Source: Lachnospiraceae bacterium (GTDB lineage: Bacteria; Bacillota; Clostridia; Lachnospirales; Lachnospiraceae). Taken from it: a DNA stretch of 64,000 nucleotides. The DNA lies in assembly GCA_029053015.1 (NCBI GenBank), contig JAIDHX010000019.1:16130-80129 (forward strand). Reading direction: 5' to 3'. The notes beneath the pieces were generated by a model. It was given only the letters and a program-made list of their open reading frames with translations, ran no database searches and had not been told where the DNA came from. Numbering within the stretch: the first letter of the stretch is position 1; each line of letters starts with the position of its first letter. The translations under genes were made by a program, and so were the position numbers. Of the stretch, positions 8,292-16,619 are shown in pieces.

Positions 8292-9251
8292 ATGGCTGGA
8301 AACGGAGAAATTTCCGAAGTAAAAGTATCACAGGAAGCGCTTGACATAGCTAAAAAGCAGGCGACCCTGGGATACCGAATTAAGCGGAATAAAGCTTGTT
8401 ACATGATGTTGGCGCCTTACTTTATATTGTTTTTCCTCTTTACGGTAATTCCGGTAATCCTGAGCGTGTGCTTCAGCTTTACTTACTATAATATGTTGGA
8501 AATGCCTGAATTTATAGGCTGGAAAAACTATATAAAGCTGTTTTTGGAAGATGATATTTTCATGAAGGCATTAAAAAATACCATGATTCTGGCAGTAGTC
8601 ACAGGACCGGTCAGTTATTTTCTGTGTCTGTTGTTCGCATGGATTATCAATGAGTTTAAGGGCTGGGTAAGAGCATTTTTAACTTTGATATTCTATGCGC
8701 CCAGTATCTGCGGTAACGCCTATGTGGTATGGACCCTGATTCTCTCGGGTGACCGCTATGGCTACTTAAACGGTTTTTTGATGGACCTTGGTGTTCTGGA
8801 TAACGCGATAGTGTGGATGAAGACGGAAAAATACGTGCTTCCGTTCCTGATAGTCGTACAGCTTTGGCTGAGTTTGGGAACCGGCTTCCTGTCCTTTATC
8901 GCAGGTCTGCAGACAGTAGACAAATCCCTGTACGAGGCGGCGGCGCTGGACGGCGTCAAGAACCGCTGGCAGGAACTCTGGTATGTAACGCTTCCTGCTA
9001 TGAAGCCCCAGCTTATGTTTGGTGCGGTTATGCAGATTACACAGGCGTTTGCTATTGCGGACGTGTCCATACAGCTTGCCGGCAACCCGTCAGTCAACTA
9101 TTCCGGTGCGACAGTGGTTACCCACCTTTTGGACTACGGTACCGTCCGCTTTGAGATGGGATATGCTTCGGCAATCGCAACAGTATTGTTCCTGCTGATG
9201 GTGGGCAGCAACCTGTTAGTACAGAAACTGTTAAGGAGGGTAGGAGAATAA
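8292..9251 (+). CDS. Carbohydrate ABC transporter permease (UgpA/LplB type)
   Basis: Inner-membrane permease of 319 residues with six predicted membrane helices. The cytoplasmic EAA loop that contacts the ATPase is visible as EAAALDGVKNRWQELWYVTLP. A good ribosome site (AGGAGGA) lies just ahead, 12 bp after the binding-protein gene. Its stop overlaps the start of the second permease (TAATG), implying coupled translation. No ATPase gene is present in the window; a shared MsmK-like ATPase elsewhere is usual in Firmicutes. Confidence 0.92.
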   Translation: MAGNGEISEVKVSQEALDIAKKQATLGYRIKRNKACYMMLAPYFILFFLFTVIPVILSVCFSFTYYNMLEMPEFIGWKNYIKLFLEDDIFMKALKNTMILAVVTGPVSYFLCLLFAWIINEFKGWVRAFLTLIFYAPSICGNAYVVWTLILSGDRYGYLNGFLMDLGVLDNAIVWMKTEKYVLPFLIVVQLWLSLGTGFLSFIAGLQTVDKSLYEAAALDGVKNRWQELWYVTLPAMKPQLMFGAVMQITQAFAIADVSIQLAGNPSVNYSGATVVTHLLDYGTVRFEMGYASAIATVLFLLMVGSNLLVQKLLRRVGE

Positions 9252-10153
9252 TGAGCAGACAAAAAGATTATTTGAAGCCCTACAAGAAACGCCGGTTTTT
9301 TAAACCGAGGGAGAAAAAACTGAACCGTTCCATGGCAGGAAATACCCTGTTGTTTGTCCTCATGGCAATCTGCGGTGTGGCGATGATAATGCCGCTTGTT
9401 ATGGTTATCAACAACTGCTTGAAGCCTTTGGACGAATTATATCAGTTCCCGCCCAAGATTTTTGTAAGAAACCCTACTTTGGAAAATTTCTCGGACTTGT
9501 TCACGATTATGAATGATTCCTGGGTACCTTTTTCCAGATACATATTAAATACCATTATCATTACCGGCGGCGGTATGGTGGGGCACGTTATCATCGCATC
9601 CCTTGCCGCATACCCGCTGGCAAAGCACAATTTCCCCGGAAAAGGGATTCTGTTCCAGATGGTAGTGCTCTCCATGATGTTCCACTGGACAGTTACGCAG
9701 ACACCGCAGTACATGATGATTTCATGGCTGCATATCAATAACAGTTACTGGGCGTTAATCCTGCCCGCCTGCTCCTTTGGTATGGGTCTGTACCTGATGA
9801 AACAGTTTATGGAGCAGCTTCCTGATTCCCTGATGGAATCGGCGAGACTGGACGGCGCAAATGAATGGCATATTTTCTGGAAAATTGTAATGCCCAATGT
9901 AAAGCCCGCATGGCTGACGCTGGCTATCTTCCAGTTCCAGCAGATGTGGAGCAACACGGGAAGCACTTTCCTTCGCGACGAGGAATTAAAGCCCTTGCAG
10001 TATTCCCTGCAGCAGATTTCAGCAGGTGGTATGGCGAGAGCGGGCGCGGCGGCAGCGGTAACCTTTATTATCGCGGCAGTGCCGATTACCTTCTTCCTCA
10101 TCTGCCAGAGAAACATTTTGGAAACCATGACTTCATCCGGTATGAAAGATTAA
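9251..10153 (+). CDS. Carbohydrate ABC transporter permease (MalG/UgpE type)
   Basis: Second half of the membrane channel, 300 residues with six predicted helices and the EAA-type loop (MESARLDGANEWHIFWKIV). The first base of its ATG is the last base of the upstream permease stop. Pairs with the 8292 gene and the giant binding protein in uptake of mannan fragments. Confidence 0.92.
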   Translation: MSRQKDYLKPYKKRRFFKPREKKLNRSMAGNTLLFVLMAICGVAMIMPLVMVINNCLKPLDELYQFPPKIFVRNPTLENFSDLFTIMNDSWVPFSRYILNTIIITGGGMVGHVIIASLAAYPLAKHNFPGKGILFQMVVLSMMFHWTVTQTPQYMMISWLHINNSYWALILPACSFGMGLYLMKQFMEQLPDSLMESARLDGANEWHIFWKIVMPNVKPAWLTLAIFQFQQMWSNTGSTFLRDEELKPLQYSLQQISAGGMARAGAAAAVTFIIAAVPITFFLICQRNILETMTSSGMKD

Positions 10154-10168
10154 CAGGAGGGAACGGAG

Positions 10169-11656
10169 ATGAAAAGATTTGTAAGGCTACGAAAAATCAT
10201 ATCCCTCTGCCTTGCGGCGTTTGTGTTGGCGCTGGCGGCGGGAGAGAGCGCATACGCCTCCGAGCTTCCGTATGACACCTACAATTATGACTATCGGGAG
10301 TATATCCACTTTACACCGGCGCCATATGTGCCTGCCGGAACCGTGAAGGGAACAGACCTGACATGGAACGGAGAACCGATTGGCAGATTTGTGACACCGC
10401 AGGATTTGTGTAAGGATGCAGATGGTTCCATCTATGTGGCGGATACAGGCAATAACCGTATCGTGGTGCTCAACCGCGATATGACAAAGGTGCTGAACGT
10501 CATTACAACCTTTGACAATAACGGTGTGGAAGATACCTTTAAACAGCCCTATGGTGTGGCTGTTTCCGAGAAGAACCTGATTTACGTAGCGGATTCACAG
10601 AACAACCGTGTCGTAGTGCTTGATCAGGACGGAAAGCTGGTTCAGATAGTGGCGAATCCGCAGTCAGAGAGTTTGGAAGATGGGTACGTATTTGTACCCC
10701 TCAAGGTAGTAGTGGATTATGCGGACAGAATTTATGTCATTGCACAGAACATGTTTGAAGGTATTATGGTATTCGAGAGCAACGGAACCTTTTCCAGCTT
10801 CTTCGGTACCATTGAAGTAGAAATCAGTCTCTGGGAAAAGTTCTGGAAGAGACTGGCAAGTAAGGAAGAGCGTGCAAAACAGGTGCTCTTTATCCCGACA
10901 GAGTTTACCGGCATTGATATTGATCCGGATGGATTCGTATACGCCTCCAATATCGACCCCAAGGGCGTGCAGGGCGTGAGAAGACTGAATCCCCGAGGCG
11001 AGGACGTTATCAAGAAGGGTGAGAATAAAAACGTAGGCGGAGACCTTTGGATTCAAGGTACATCAGATTATTCCGGACCATCCCAGTTTACGGATGTGGT
11101 TTACCGCGGCAACGGCATTTACTCCTGTCTGGACAGGAAGAGGGGACGTATTTTTACATATGACCATGAAGGAAATCTGCTCTATATTTTCGGCGGGTTG
11201 GGAACCCAGACAGGAACCTTCTCCATGCCGGTGGCAGTGGAGGATATCGGCGGCATGATCGTGGTGCTGGATGCCACCAGAGGCGAAATCATCTGCTTTA
11301 GCGAAACCGAGTACGGAAGGCTGATTAACGAGGCGGTTTCTCTTCGCTATGACGGCGACGAGGCCGAGGCGGTTGCACTTTGGCAGAGGGTATTGGAGCT
11401 TGATGAAAACAATGAGCTTGCCAACACCGGTATTGGTAAGGCATACCTGACGGCAGGCGACTATGTACAGGCAATGAAATACTTAAAGCTCGGTATGAGC
11501 CGTGATCATTATTCCGTTGCTTACAGACGTTACCGCAATGCCATGCTGACAGCGAATGCAAGTTATTTCCTGACAGGTATTCTGGTCTTGATTGTGGTAC
11601 TTACGGTGGTAAAGAAAATAAGAAAGAAAAAGAAAGGGGGATCCATAGATGCGTAA
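10169..11656 (+). CDS. Exported NHL-repeat / TPR protein with C-terminal membrane anchor
   Basis: 495 residues: a Sec signal (~1-31), a beta-propeller of NHL repeats (from ~60; VADTGNNRIVVLN and VADSQNNRVVVLD are clear units), a TPR-like helical segment (~390-450), and a single membrane helix (~458-478) with a lysine-rich cytoplasmic end. The propeller would be outside. The gene sits between a permease and a Yip1-like gene with very short gaps and overlaps its downstream neighbour by 8 bp, so it belongs to the transporter operon. Its role is unknown; a substrate-docking or assembly part of the uptake complex is an inference. Confidence 0.72.
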   Translation: MKRFVRLRKIISLCLAAFVLALAAGESAYASELPYDTYNYDYREYIHFTPAPYVPAGTVKGTDLTWNGEPIGRFVTPQDLCKDADGSIYVADTGNNRIVVLNRDMTKVLNVITTFDNNGVEDTFKQPYGVAVSEKNLIYVADSQNNRVVVLDQDGKLVQIVANPQSESLEDGYVFVPLKVVVDYADRIYVIAQNMFEGIMVFESNGTFSSFFGTIEVEISLWEKFWKRLASKEERAKQVLFIPTEFTGIDIDPDGFVYASNIDPKGVQGVRRLNPRGEDVIKKGENKNVGGDLWIQGTSDYSGPSQFTDVVYRGNGIYSCLDRKRGRIFTYDHEGNLLYIFGGLGTQTGTFSMPVAVEDIGGMIVVLDATRGEIICFSETEYGRLINEAVSLRYDGDEAEAVALWQRVLELDENNELANTGIGKAYLTAGDYVQAMKYLKLGMSRDHYSVAYRRYRNAMLTANASYFLTGILVLIVVLTVVKKIRKKKKGGSIDA

Positions 11657-12281
11657 GTTTTTTTCAAAGGAAAAATGGCAGTATATGCTGTATACGATTT
11701 CTCATCCTATGGACGGCTATTACTGGATACGCCATAGGGACAGAGGAAGCGTCCCCCTTGCAATTCTGATGGTTATTGTGTTTTCCTGCTGTTTTACGGC
11801 AAACAGGCTGCTTGCCAGCTTTGTGGTAAATGATTTGGATCCGAGAACCGTGGACAGTTTGTTTGAGCTGATAGGCGTTCTTTCCTTCTATCTGCTGCTC
11901 TGTGTCAGCAACTGGTCCATCACTTGTCTGATGAATGGCGAGGGCAGGATGAAGGATATTGCCATAGCGGTAGGCTATGGGACGGTTCCGATCAGTTTTG
12001 TGCTTGTTCTTGCAACGATTGTCAGCCAGTTTATCGCGGATGACGAGCAGGCGTTTTACTCCTTGATTCTGGTGATAGGGATTGCCTACGGCGTGATTAT
12101 GATTCTGATTGGCATTATGCAGGTGCATAATTACACGTTGGGCAAAACGCTTCTGACCCTGTTTCTGACAGTGCTTGCCATGTTAATCATCATCTTTTTG
12201 CTGCTGCTTTTAAGCAACCTTTTAGGTATGGTGGTAAACTTCTTTAAGAGCGTGTACACGGAACTTATATTTAGGACGTAG
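11649..12281 (+). CDS. Yip1-domain-like integral membrane protein
   Basis: 210 residues with about five hydrophobic helices and the N-terminal pattern HPMDGYYWIRHRDRGSV followed by helices, matching bacterial Yip1/YIP1-family membrane proteins. It overlaps the NHL protein gene by 8 bp and is 11 bp ahead of the large membrane-anchored gene. Function unknown; operon position ties it to the ABC systems on both sides. Confidence 0.65.
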   Translation: MRKFFSKEKWQYMLYTISHPMDGYYWIRHRDRGSVPLAILMVIVFSCCFTANRLLASFVVNDLDPRTVDSLFELIGVLSFYLLLCVSNWSITCLMNGEGRMKDIAIAVGYGTVPISFVLVLATIVSQFIADDEQAFYSLILVIGIAYGVIMILIGIMQVHNYTLGKTLLTLFLTVLAMLIIIFLLLLLSNLLGMVVNFFKSVYTELIFRT

Positions 12282-12292
12282 GAGGCAGGATA

Positions 12293-14635
12293 ATGAAATC
12301 TTCTAAGAAAAAGAAAACGAAACAGCCCATGAGCAAGACCAAAAAGGTAGTGCTCAGTCTGGTAGGGATTGCGGCCGCGGTAGGAATCTTTTATCTGGCA
12401 TATTATTTCATTCATTATATGTGGTATGGCGGATACAAGAAATATCTTGGTTCCTATGAGTATGAGCAGGGCGGCGCGTTTACGCCTGTACCGGAGGCAA
12501 AGAGCGATGTGCCCGGGTATGAGCTTGTATGTGAGAATGAATTCCTGAAGCTCTACACAGACACAAAAACTGCCAATATAGCTGTGTATGACAAGCGTGA
12601 CGGTTCCATCACCTATTCCAATCCCCAGAACCCTGAGGAGGACAGCATAGCAAATGCAGCCAATATCAACTACTTGAAGTCACAGCTTGTGGTGCAGTAC
12701 TACAATGCAGACGTGCGTTCCAGCAACTACGACAGCTACAGCCAGTCCGTTGCAAAGGGACAGTATTCGACCGAAGGGATTGCAAACGGTATCCGCTACA
12801 TATACCAGATCGGAGATCTTGCAGGCGCCTATGTTGAGGTTCCGCTGGAATACCGTCTGGAACAGGATAAATTGGTAGTGTCCATTCCTGCAAGCGGCAT
12901 TTCAGAGTATGGTGACTGTTATCTCTACCGTATTCAGTTACTGCGCTATATGGGTGCGGCACACAGCTCGGAGGACGGCTACATGGTTGTGCCGAACGGC
13001 TCCGGTTCGCTGATTTACTTTAACAATGGGAAAACTTCTGCGGACAATTATACGCAGTATGTTTACGATATCGACCCCATGGTATCAACCTATACCACCC
13101 TTGAAAATGTCAGCAGCGCGAAGCTGCCCGTATTTGGCATCTGCCGGACGGACAGGAGCATGCTTGTCACGGTGGAGGATGGTGCCACCACTGCACTGAT
13201 AACGGCGAGTGTTTCAGGCAGTTACAATGATTATAATTATGCTTACCCGACTTTTGTTTTGCGCAACATTGACAACCTTCGTATGTTCGGCAATTCTACT
13301 ACGGATGTTTATGTAATGGAGCCCAACTTATACGATATCAATATGCAGGTAAGTTATGCATTTCCGGGTGAGGATTATTTGGGCTATGCAGGGCTTGCCA
13401 ATTACTACAGGGAGCGTCTGATAGCGGAAGGTGTGCTGACGCCGGATAAGACAGGCGGTGATATTCCTTTTTACTATGATGTCATTGCAGGCGTAAAGGA
13501 AACGGCACATTTTCTGGGAACACAGTATCTGCATACTTTCTCCATGACAAGCTTTGGTCAGGCGAAGGAGATGGCAGAGGCGCTTTCTCAGGACGGCATT
13601 ACCAATCAGGTGATGAACCTGCAGGGCTGGTTTAACGGCGGTTACTATCATAATGCACCGCATAATATCAAGGTGCCGTTAAAGCTGGGTGGCAAATCAG
13701 GGCTTGAAAAGCTGGAGGATGCCTTAAATGGATTGGGCGGCAGACTGTATGTGGATGTGGCATTCCAGCGGGTTACATTCGCTGACAATGGATTCAACTA
13801 CAATGCAGAGAGCTCCCGTTACTATGGTTCCGGCTATGTGGCGGCATTCGGACAGGTAAATCCGACGACCCTGCGTAATACTTCAGGTCTGGACTATTAT
13901 GAGACGCGTTATGATTTGCTTTCACCTAAGTTCCTGCCAAGGTATGTGGGCAAGTTTGCGAAGAAGATTAAGAAGTACGATGTTGGCGGCATTTCCCTCA
14001 GGGATTTGGGCAATGTACTTACTTCCGACAAGAAGAGAACAGAAATTATCAACAGGGAAGAAGCTCTTGATGTTGTGTTGGGACAGTTTGAACTGTTAAA
14101 AGGCACGGGCAAGCGTTTGATGACGAGCGAGGCAAATGCCTACAGCTTTGCCTACAGTACGGATATCATCAACGTACCGATTACGGATAACAGTTATGCT
14201 ATTGTAGATGAGAGCATTCCTTTTTATGAAATGGTTATCCACGGCTGCATATCCTATTCGACAGAGCTTTTGAACTACGAGGATGAAGAGGATATGACCG
14301 GTGTTGTCCTGCAGATGATTGAAGCGGGCGCAGCTCCTCACTATGTGTTTACATGGAAGGATTCCAGCGAGATGAAGGACACCGGATTAAATCGTTATTA
14401 CGCAACTACCTTTGAAATATGGAAGGGTGAGGCGGTGGAAGTATACAACCGCGTGAATGAAGCGTTAAAGCATGTATCCGGCGCTATGATAGTTGATCAT
14501 GAAATCTTAGGCGGCGGGGTGCGGAAGGTCACCTATGACAATGGCGTAATTATCTACATCAACTACGGCAGCGAGACACAGAAGGTGGACGGCATGGAAA
14601 TACCTGCCATGTCCTACAGAATGGAGGGGATTTAA
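12293..14635 (+). CDS. Large membrane-anchored extracytoplasmic protein (DUF5696-like)
   Basis: 780 residues: lysine-rich cytoplasmic start, one membrane helix (~18-40), then a large extracellular part with no repeats I can see. Central and C-terminal stretches (LANYYRERLIAEGVL, then a segment including ISLRDLGNVL and LMTSEANAY) suggest a glycoside-hydrolase-like TIM barrel, but I see no certain catalytic pair. I associate this with DUF5696 proteins that accompany sugar ABC transporters in Firmicutes; that name is from memory. Its stop codon directly abuts the next permease start (14,636), so it is translationally tied to the second transporter. Possibly an inactive or atypical glycan-active protein. 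Confidence 0.6.
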   Translation: MKSSKKKKTKQPMSKTKKVVLSLVGIAAAVGIFYLAYYFIHYMWYGGYKKYLGSYEYEQGGAFTPVPEAKSDVPGYELVCENEFLKLYTDTKTANIAVYDKRDGSITYSNPQNPEEDSIANAANINYLKSQLVVQYYNADVRSSNYDSYSQSVAKGQYSTEGIANGIRYIYQIGDLAGAYVEVPLEYRLEQDKLVVSIPASGISEYGDCYLYRIQLLRYMGAAHSSEDGYMVVPNGSGSLIYFNNGKTSADNYTQYVYDIDPMVSTYTTLENVSSAKLPVFGICRTDRSMLVTVEDGATTALITASVSGSYNDYNYAYPTFVLRNIDNLRMFGNSTTDVYVMEPNLYDINMQVSYAFPGEDYLGYAGLANYYRERLIAEGVLTPDKTGGDIPFYYDVIAGVKETAHFLGTQYLHTFSMTSFGQAKEMAEALSQDGITNQVMNLQGWFNGGYYHNAPHNIKVPLKLGGKSGLEKLEDALNGLGGRLYVDVAFQRVTFADNGFNYNAESSRYYGSGYVAAFGQVNPTTLRNTSGLDYYETRYDLLSPKFLPRYVGKFAKKIKKYDVGGISLRDLGNVLTSDKKRTEIINREEALDVVLGQFELLKGTGKRLMTSEANAYSFAYSTDIINVPITDNSYAIVDESIPFYEMVIHGCISYSTELLNYEDEEDMTGVVLQMIEAGAAPHYVFTWKDSSEMKDTGLNRYYATTFEIWKGEAVEVYNRVNEALKHVSGAMIVDHEILGGGVRKVTYDNGVIIYINYGSETQKVDGMEIPAMSYRMEGI

Positions 14636-15556
14636 ATGAAAAAAAAGAAAAAACTGACTCTTCTCCAAAAGCGCAGCCTGATGGGATACCTGTTTGTGCT
14701 GCCCTGGGTGGTCGGCTTTCTGGTTTTTTATGTGCGAAGCCTTGTCATGACAGGACAGTTTGCATTCTCCAATATGACCATCGACGCGTTAAAGGGCGGC
14801 TACACATTGGATTTTGTGGGGATTGAAAATTTCCGGTATGCCTTTACGGTGCACCCGAGCTTTAAGCAGGAACTGACAAAATCTGTTATGAACATGCTGA
14901 TTGACGTACCGCTGATTACCTTTTTCAGTTTGTTCATGGCGATGCTGTTAAACAAGAAGTTCCCCGGCAGATTTTTTGTGAGGGCAATCTTCTTCCTGCC
15001 GATTATCTTAAACTCCGGCGCCATTTCCGAGGCGATGGATTTGAGCATGAAGATGATGAACGGCGGTGTTTCCACGCAGGTGGCAGAAGCGGCGACAGCG
15101 GGCAATACAATGGCGTTGGACATAGACTATCTGGTCAGCATGTTTATGAACCTCGGACTGCCGGCTTCGGTATTGGATTACATCGTTTCGGCGGTGGCAC
15201 GTATCAATGACATCATTGCAGCGAGCGGCGTACAGATTATTATCTTTATTGCAGCGCTGCAGTCCATCCCGGGTTCCATGTACGAGGTGGCAAAGATTGA
15301 GGGTGCGACGGGCTATGAGACCTTCTGGAAGGTAACTTTCCCCATGGTAATGCCCCATATCATCACCAACGTAGTATTTACCATCGTGGACAGCTTTACG
15401 GAATCTTCCGTTGTTGACCTTGCCTACGATGTGGCGTTTAAACAGTATAACTACGGACTAAGCTCCGTTTTCAGTCTGGTTTCCACAGTGATTACCTGCG
15501 TCATACTGGTTGCAATCTGCGGGTTCATACAGAAACGGACATTCTACTATAACTAG
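14636..15556 (+). CDS. Carbohydrate ABC transporter permease (second system, UgpA type)
   Basis: 306 residues, six predicted helices, EAA-type loop YEVAKIEGATGYETFWKVTFP. It begins directly after the large membrane-anchored gene and is followed 17 bp later by its partner permease. This is a second import channel in the same locus, paired with the 512-aa binding protein at 18,575 rather than the giant one, judging by gene order. Confidence 0.9.
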   Translation: MKKKKKLTLLQKRSLMGYLFVLPWVVGFLVFYVRSLVMTGQFAFSNMTIDALKGGYTLDFVGIENFRYAFTVHPSFKQELTKSVMNMLIDVPLITFFSLFMAMLLNKKFPGRFFVRAIFFLPIILNSGAISEAMDLSMKMMNGGVSTQVAEAATAGNTMALDIDYLVSMFMNLGLPASVLDYIVSAVARINDIIAASGVQIIIFIAALQSIPGSMYEVAKIEGATGYETFWKVTFPMVMPHIITNVVFTIVDSFTESSVVDLAYDVAFKQYNYGLSSVFSLVSTVITCVILVAICGFIQKRTFYYN

Positions 15557-15573
15557 GGAAAGGAGGAGAAAAC

Positions 15574-16566
15574 ATGCAGAAAGCAGTTGCCAAGACAAAT
15601 TATATACAGAACATAAAAGCAGCAGTGCAGAATGTGGATACGCGCAAAAGGCTGGGAAACAGCGTGAAAAACATCGCGATGGCGTTGATGAAAATTGCCA
15701 TTCTGGTGGGCGTTGGCTATGTCATTCTTTCACCTGTTATCGGTATTATTGTAAATTCCTTCTCCTCAAACAGCGACGCCATAGACCCTATGGTATTCCT
15801 GTTTCCCAAACAACCGACGCTGGAGAGGTATTCTCTGGCGGCGCTCAGAATGGACTATGTGCCGACCATGGCGAGGGATATGTTCTATACTTTGACGATG
15901 ACCCTGCTGCAGCTTTTAATATGCTCCATGGTGGGATATGGCTTTGCCAGATTTGATTTCCCGTTCAAGAAGTTTATGTTTGGCTGTGTGGTGGTCATGA
16001 TTGTCATTCCTTCCCACACCATCATGCTTCCCCTGTACATGACTTTCAGGGAGTTTGATCCGCTGGGGCTTGTCAGCCTGATTAAAGGCGCACCCATCAA
16101 CCTGATGGGCACGACCGTACCCATGTATATTATGAGTTTGCTTGGGTGTGGCGTCAGGTCAGGACTCTACATTTATATCTTTAACCAGTTCTTCCGTGGG
16201 CTTCCTAAAGAAATTGAGGAAGCGGCACTGGTAGATGGCTGCGGTGTGTGGTATACTTACTTTAAGATTATGCTGCGCAATGCAATGCCCGCTGTTATTA
16301 CGGTGACGGTATTCTCCATCGTATGGCAGTTTAATGATACTTTTTATGCAAAGTTATTTCTGATTAGTGAAAATGTTGTGATTAGCAAGAAGATTGCGAC
16401 ATTGCAGAGTGTGATTGCAAACCAGGACAAAATTTTGTCCGTCACTCTGCAGGAGTTGTATTTGGACGCCGGTATTATACTTGTATTGCTTCCGGTGGTG
16501 CTGATTTACCTTTTACTACAGAGATACTTTATAGAGGGTGTGGAGAGAAGTGGTATCGTAGGATAA
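15574..16566 (+). CDS. Carbohydrate ABC transporter permease (second system, MalG type)
   Basis: 330 residues with six predicted helices and the loop EIEEAALVDGCGVWYTYFKIM. Strong ribosome site (AAAGGAGGAG) upstream. The first ~45 residues form a longer cytoplasmic start than in the 9251 permease. Partner of the 14,636 permease. Confidence 0.9.
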   Translation: MQKAVAKTNYIQNIKAAVQNVDTRKRLGNSVKNIAMALMKIAILVGVGYVILSPVIGIIVNSFSSNSDAIDPMVFLFPKQPTLERYSLAALRMDYVPTMARDMFYTLTMTLLQLLICSMVGYGFARFDFPFKKFMFGCVVVMIVIPSHTIMLPLYMTFREFDPLGLVSLIKGAPINLMGTTVPMYIMSLLGCGVRSGLYIYIFNQFFRGLPKEIEEAALVDGCGVWYTYFKIMLRNAMPAVITVTVFSIVWQFNDTFYAKLFLISENVVISKKIATLQSVIANQDKILSVTLQELYLDAGIILVLLPVVLIYLLLQRYFIEGVERSGIVG

Positions 16567-16619
16567 GACTCTCTGCAGAACCCATCAACTTTTAAACAAG
16601 AAAAGGAGGATTGAAAAAG

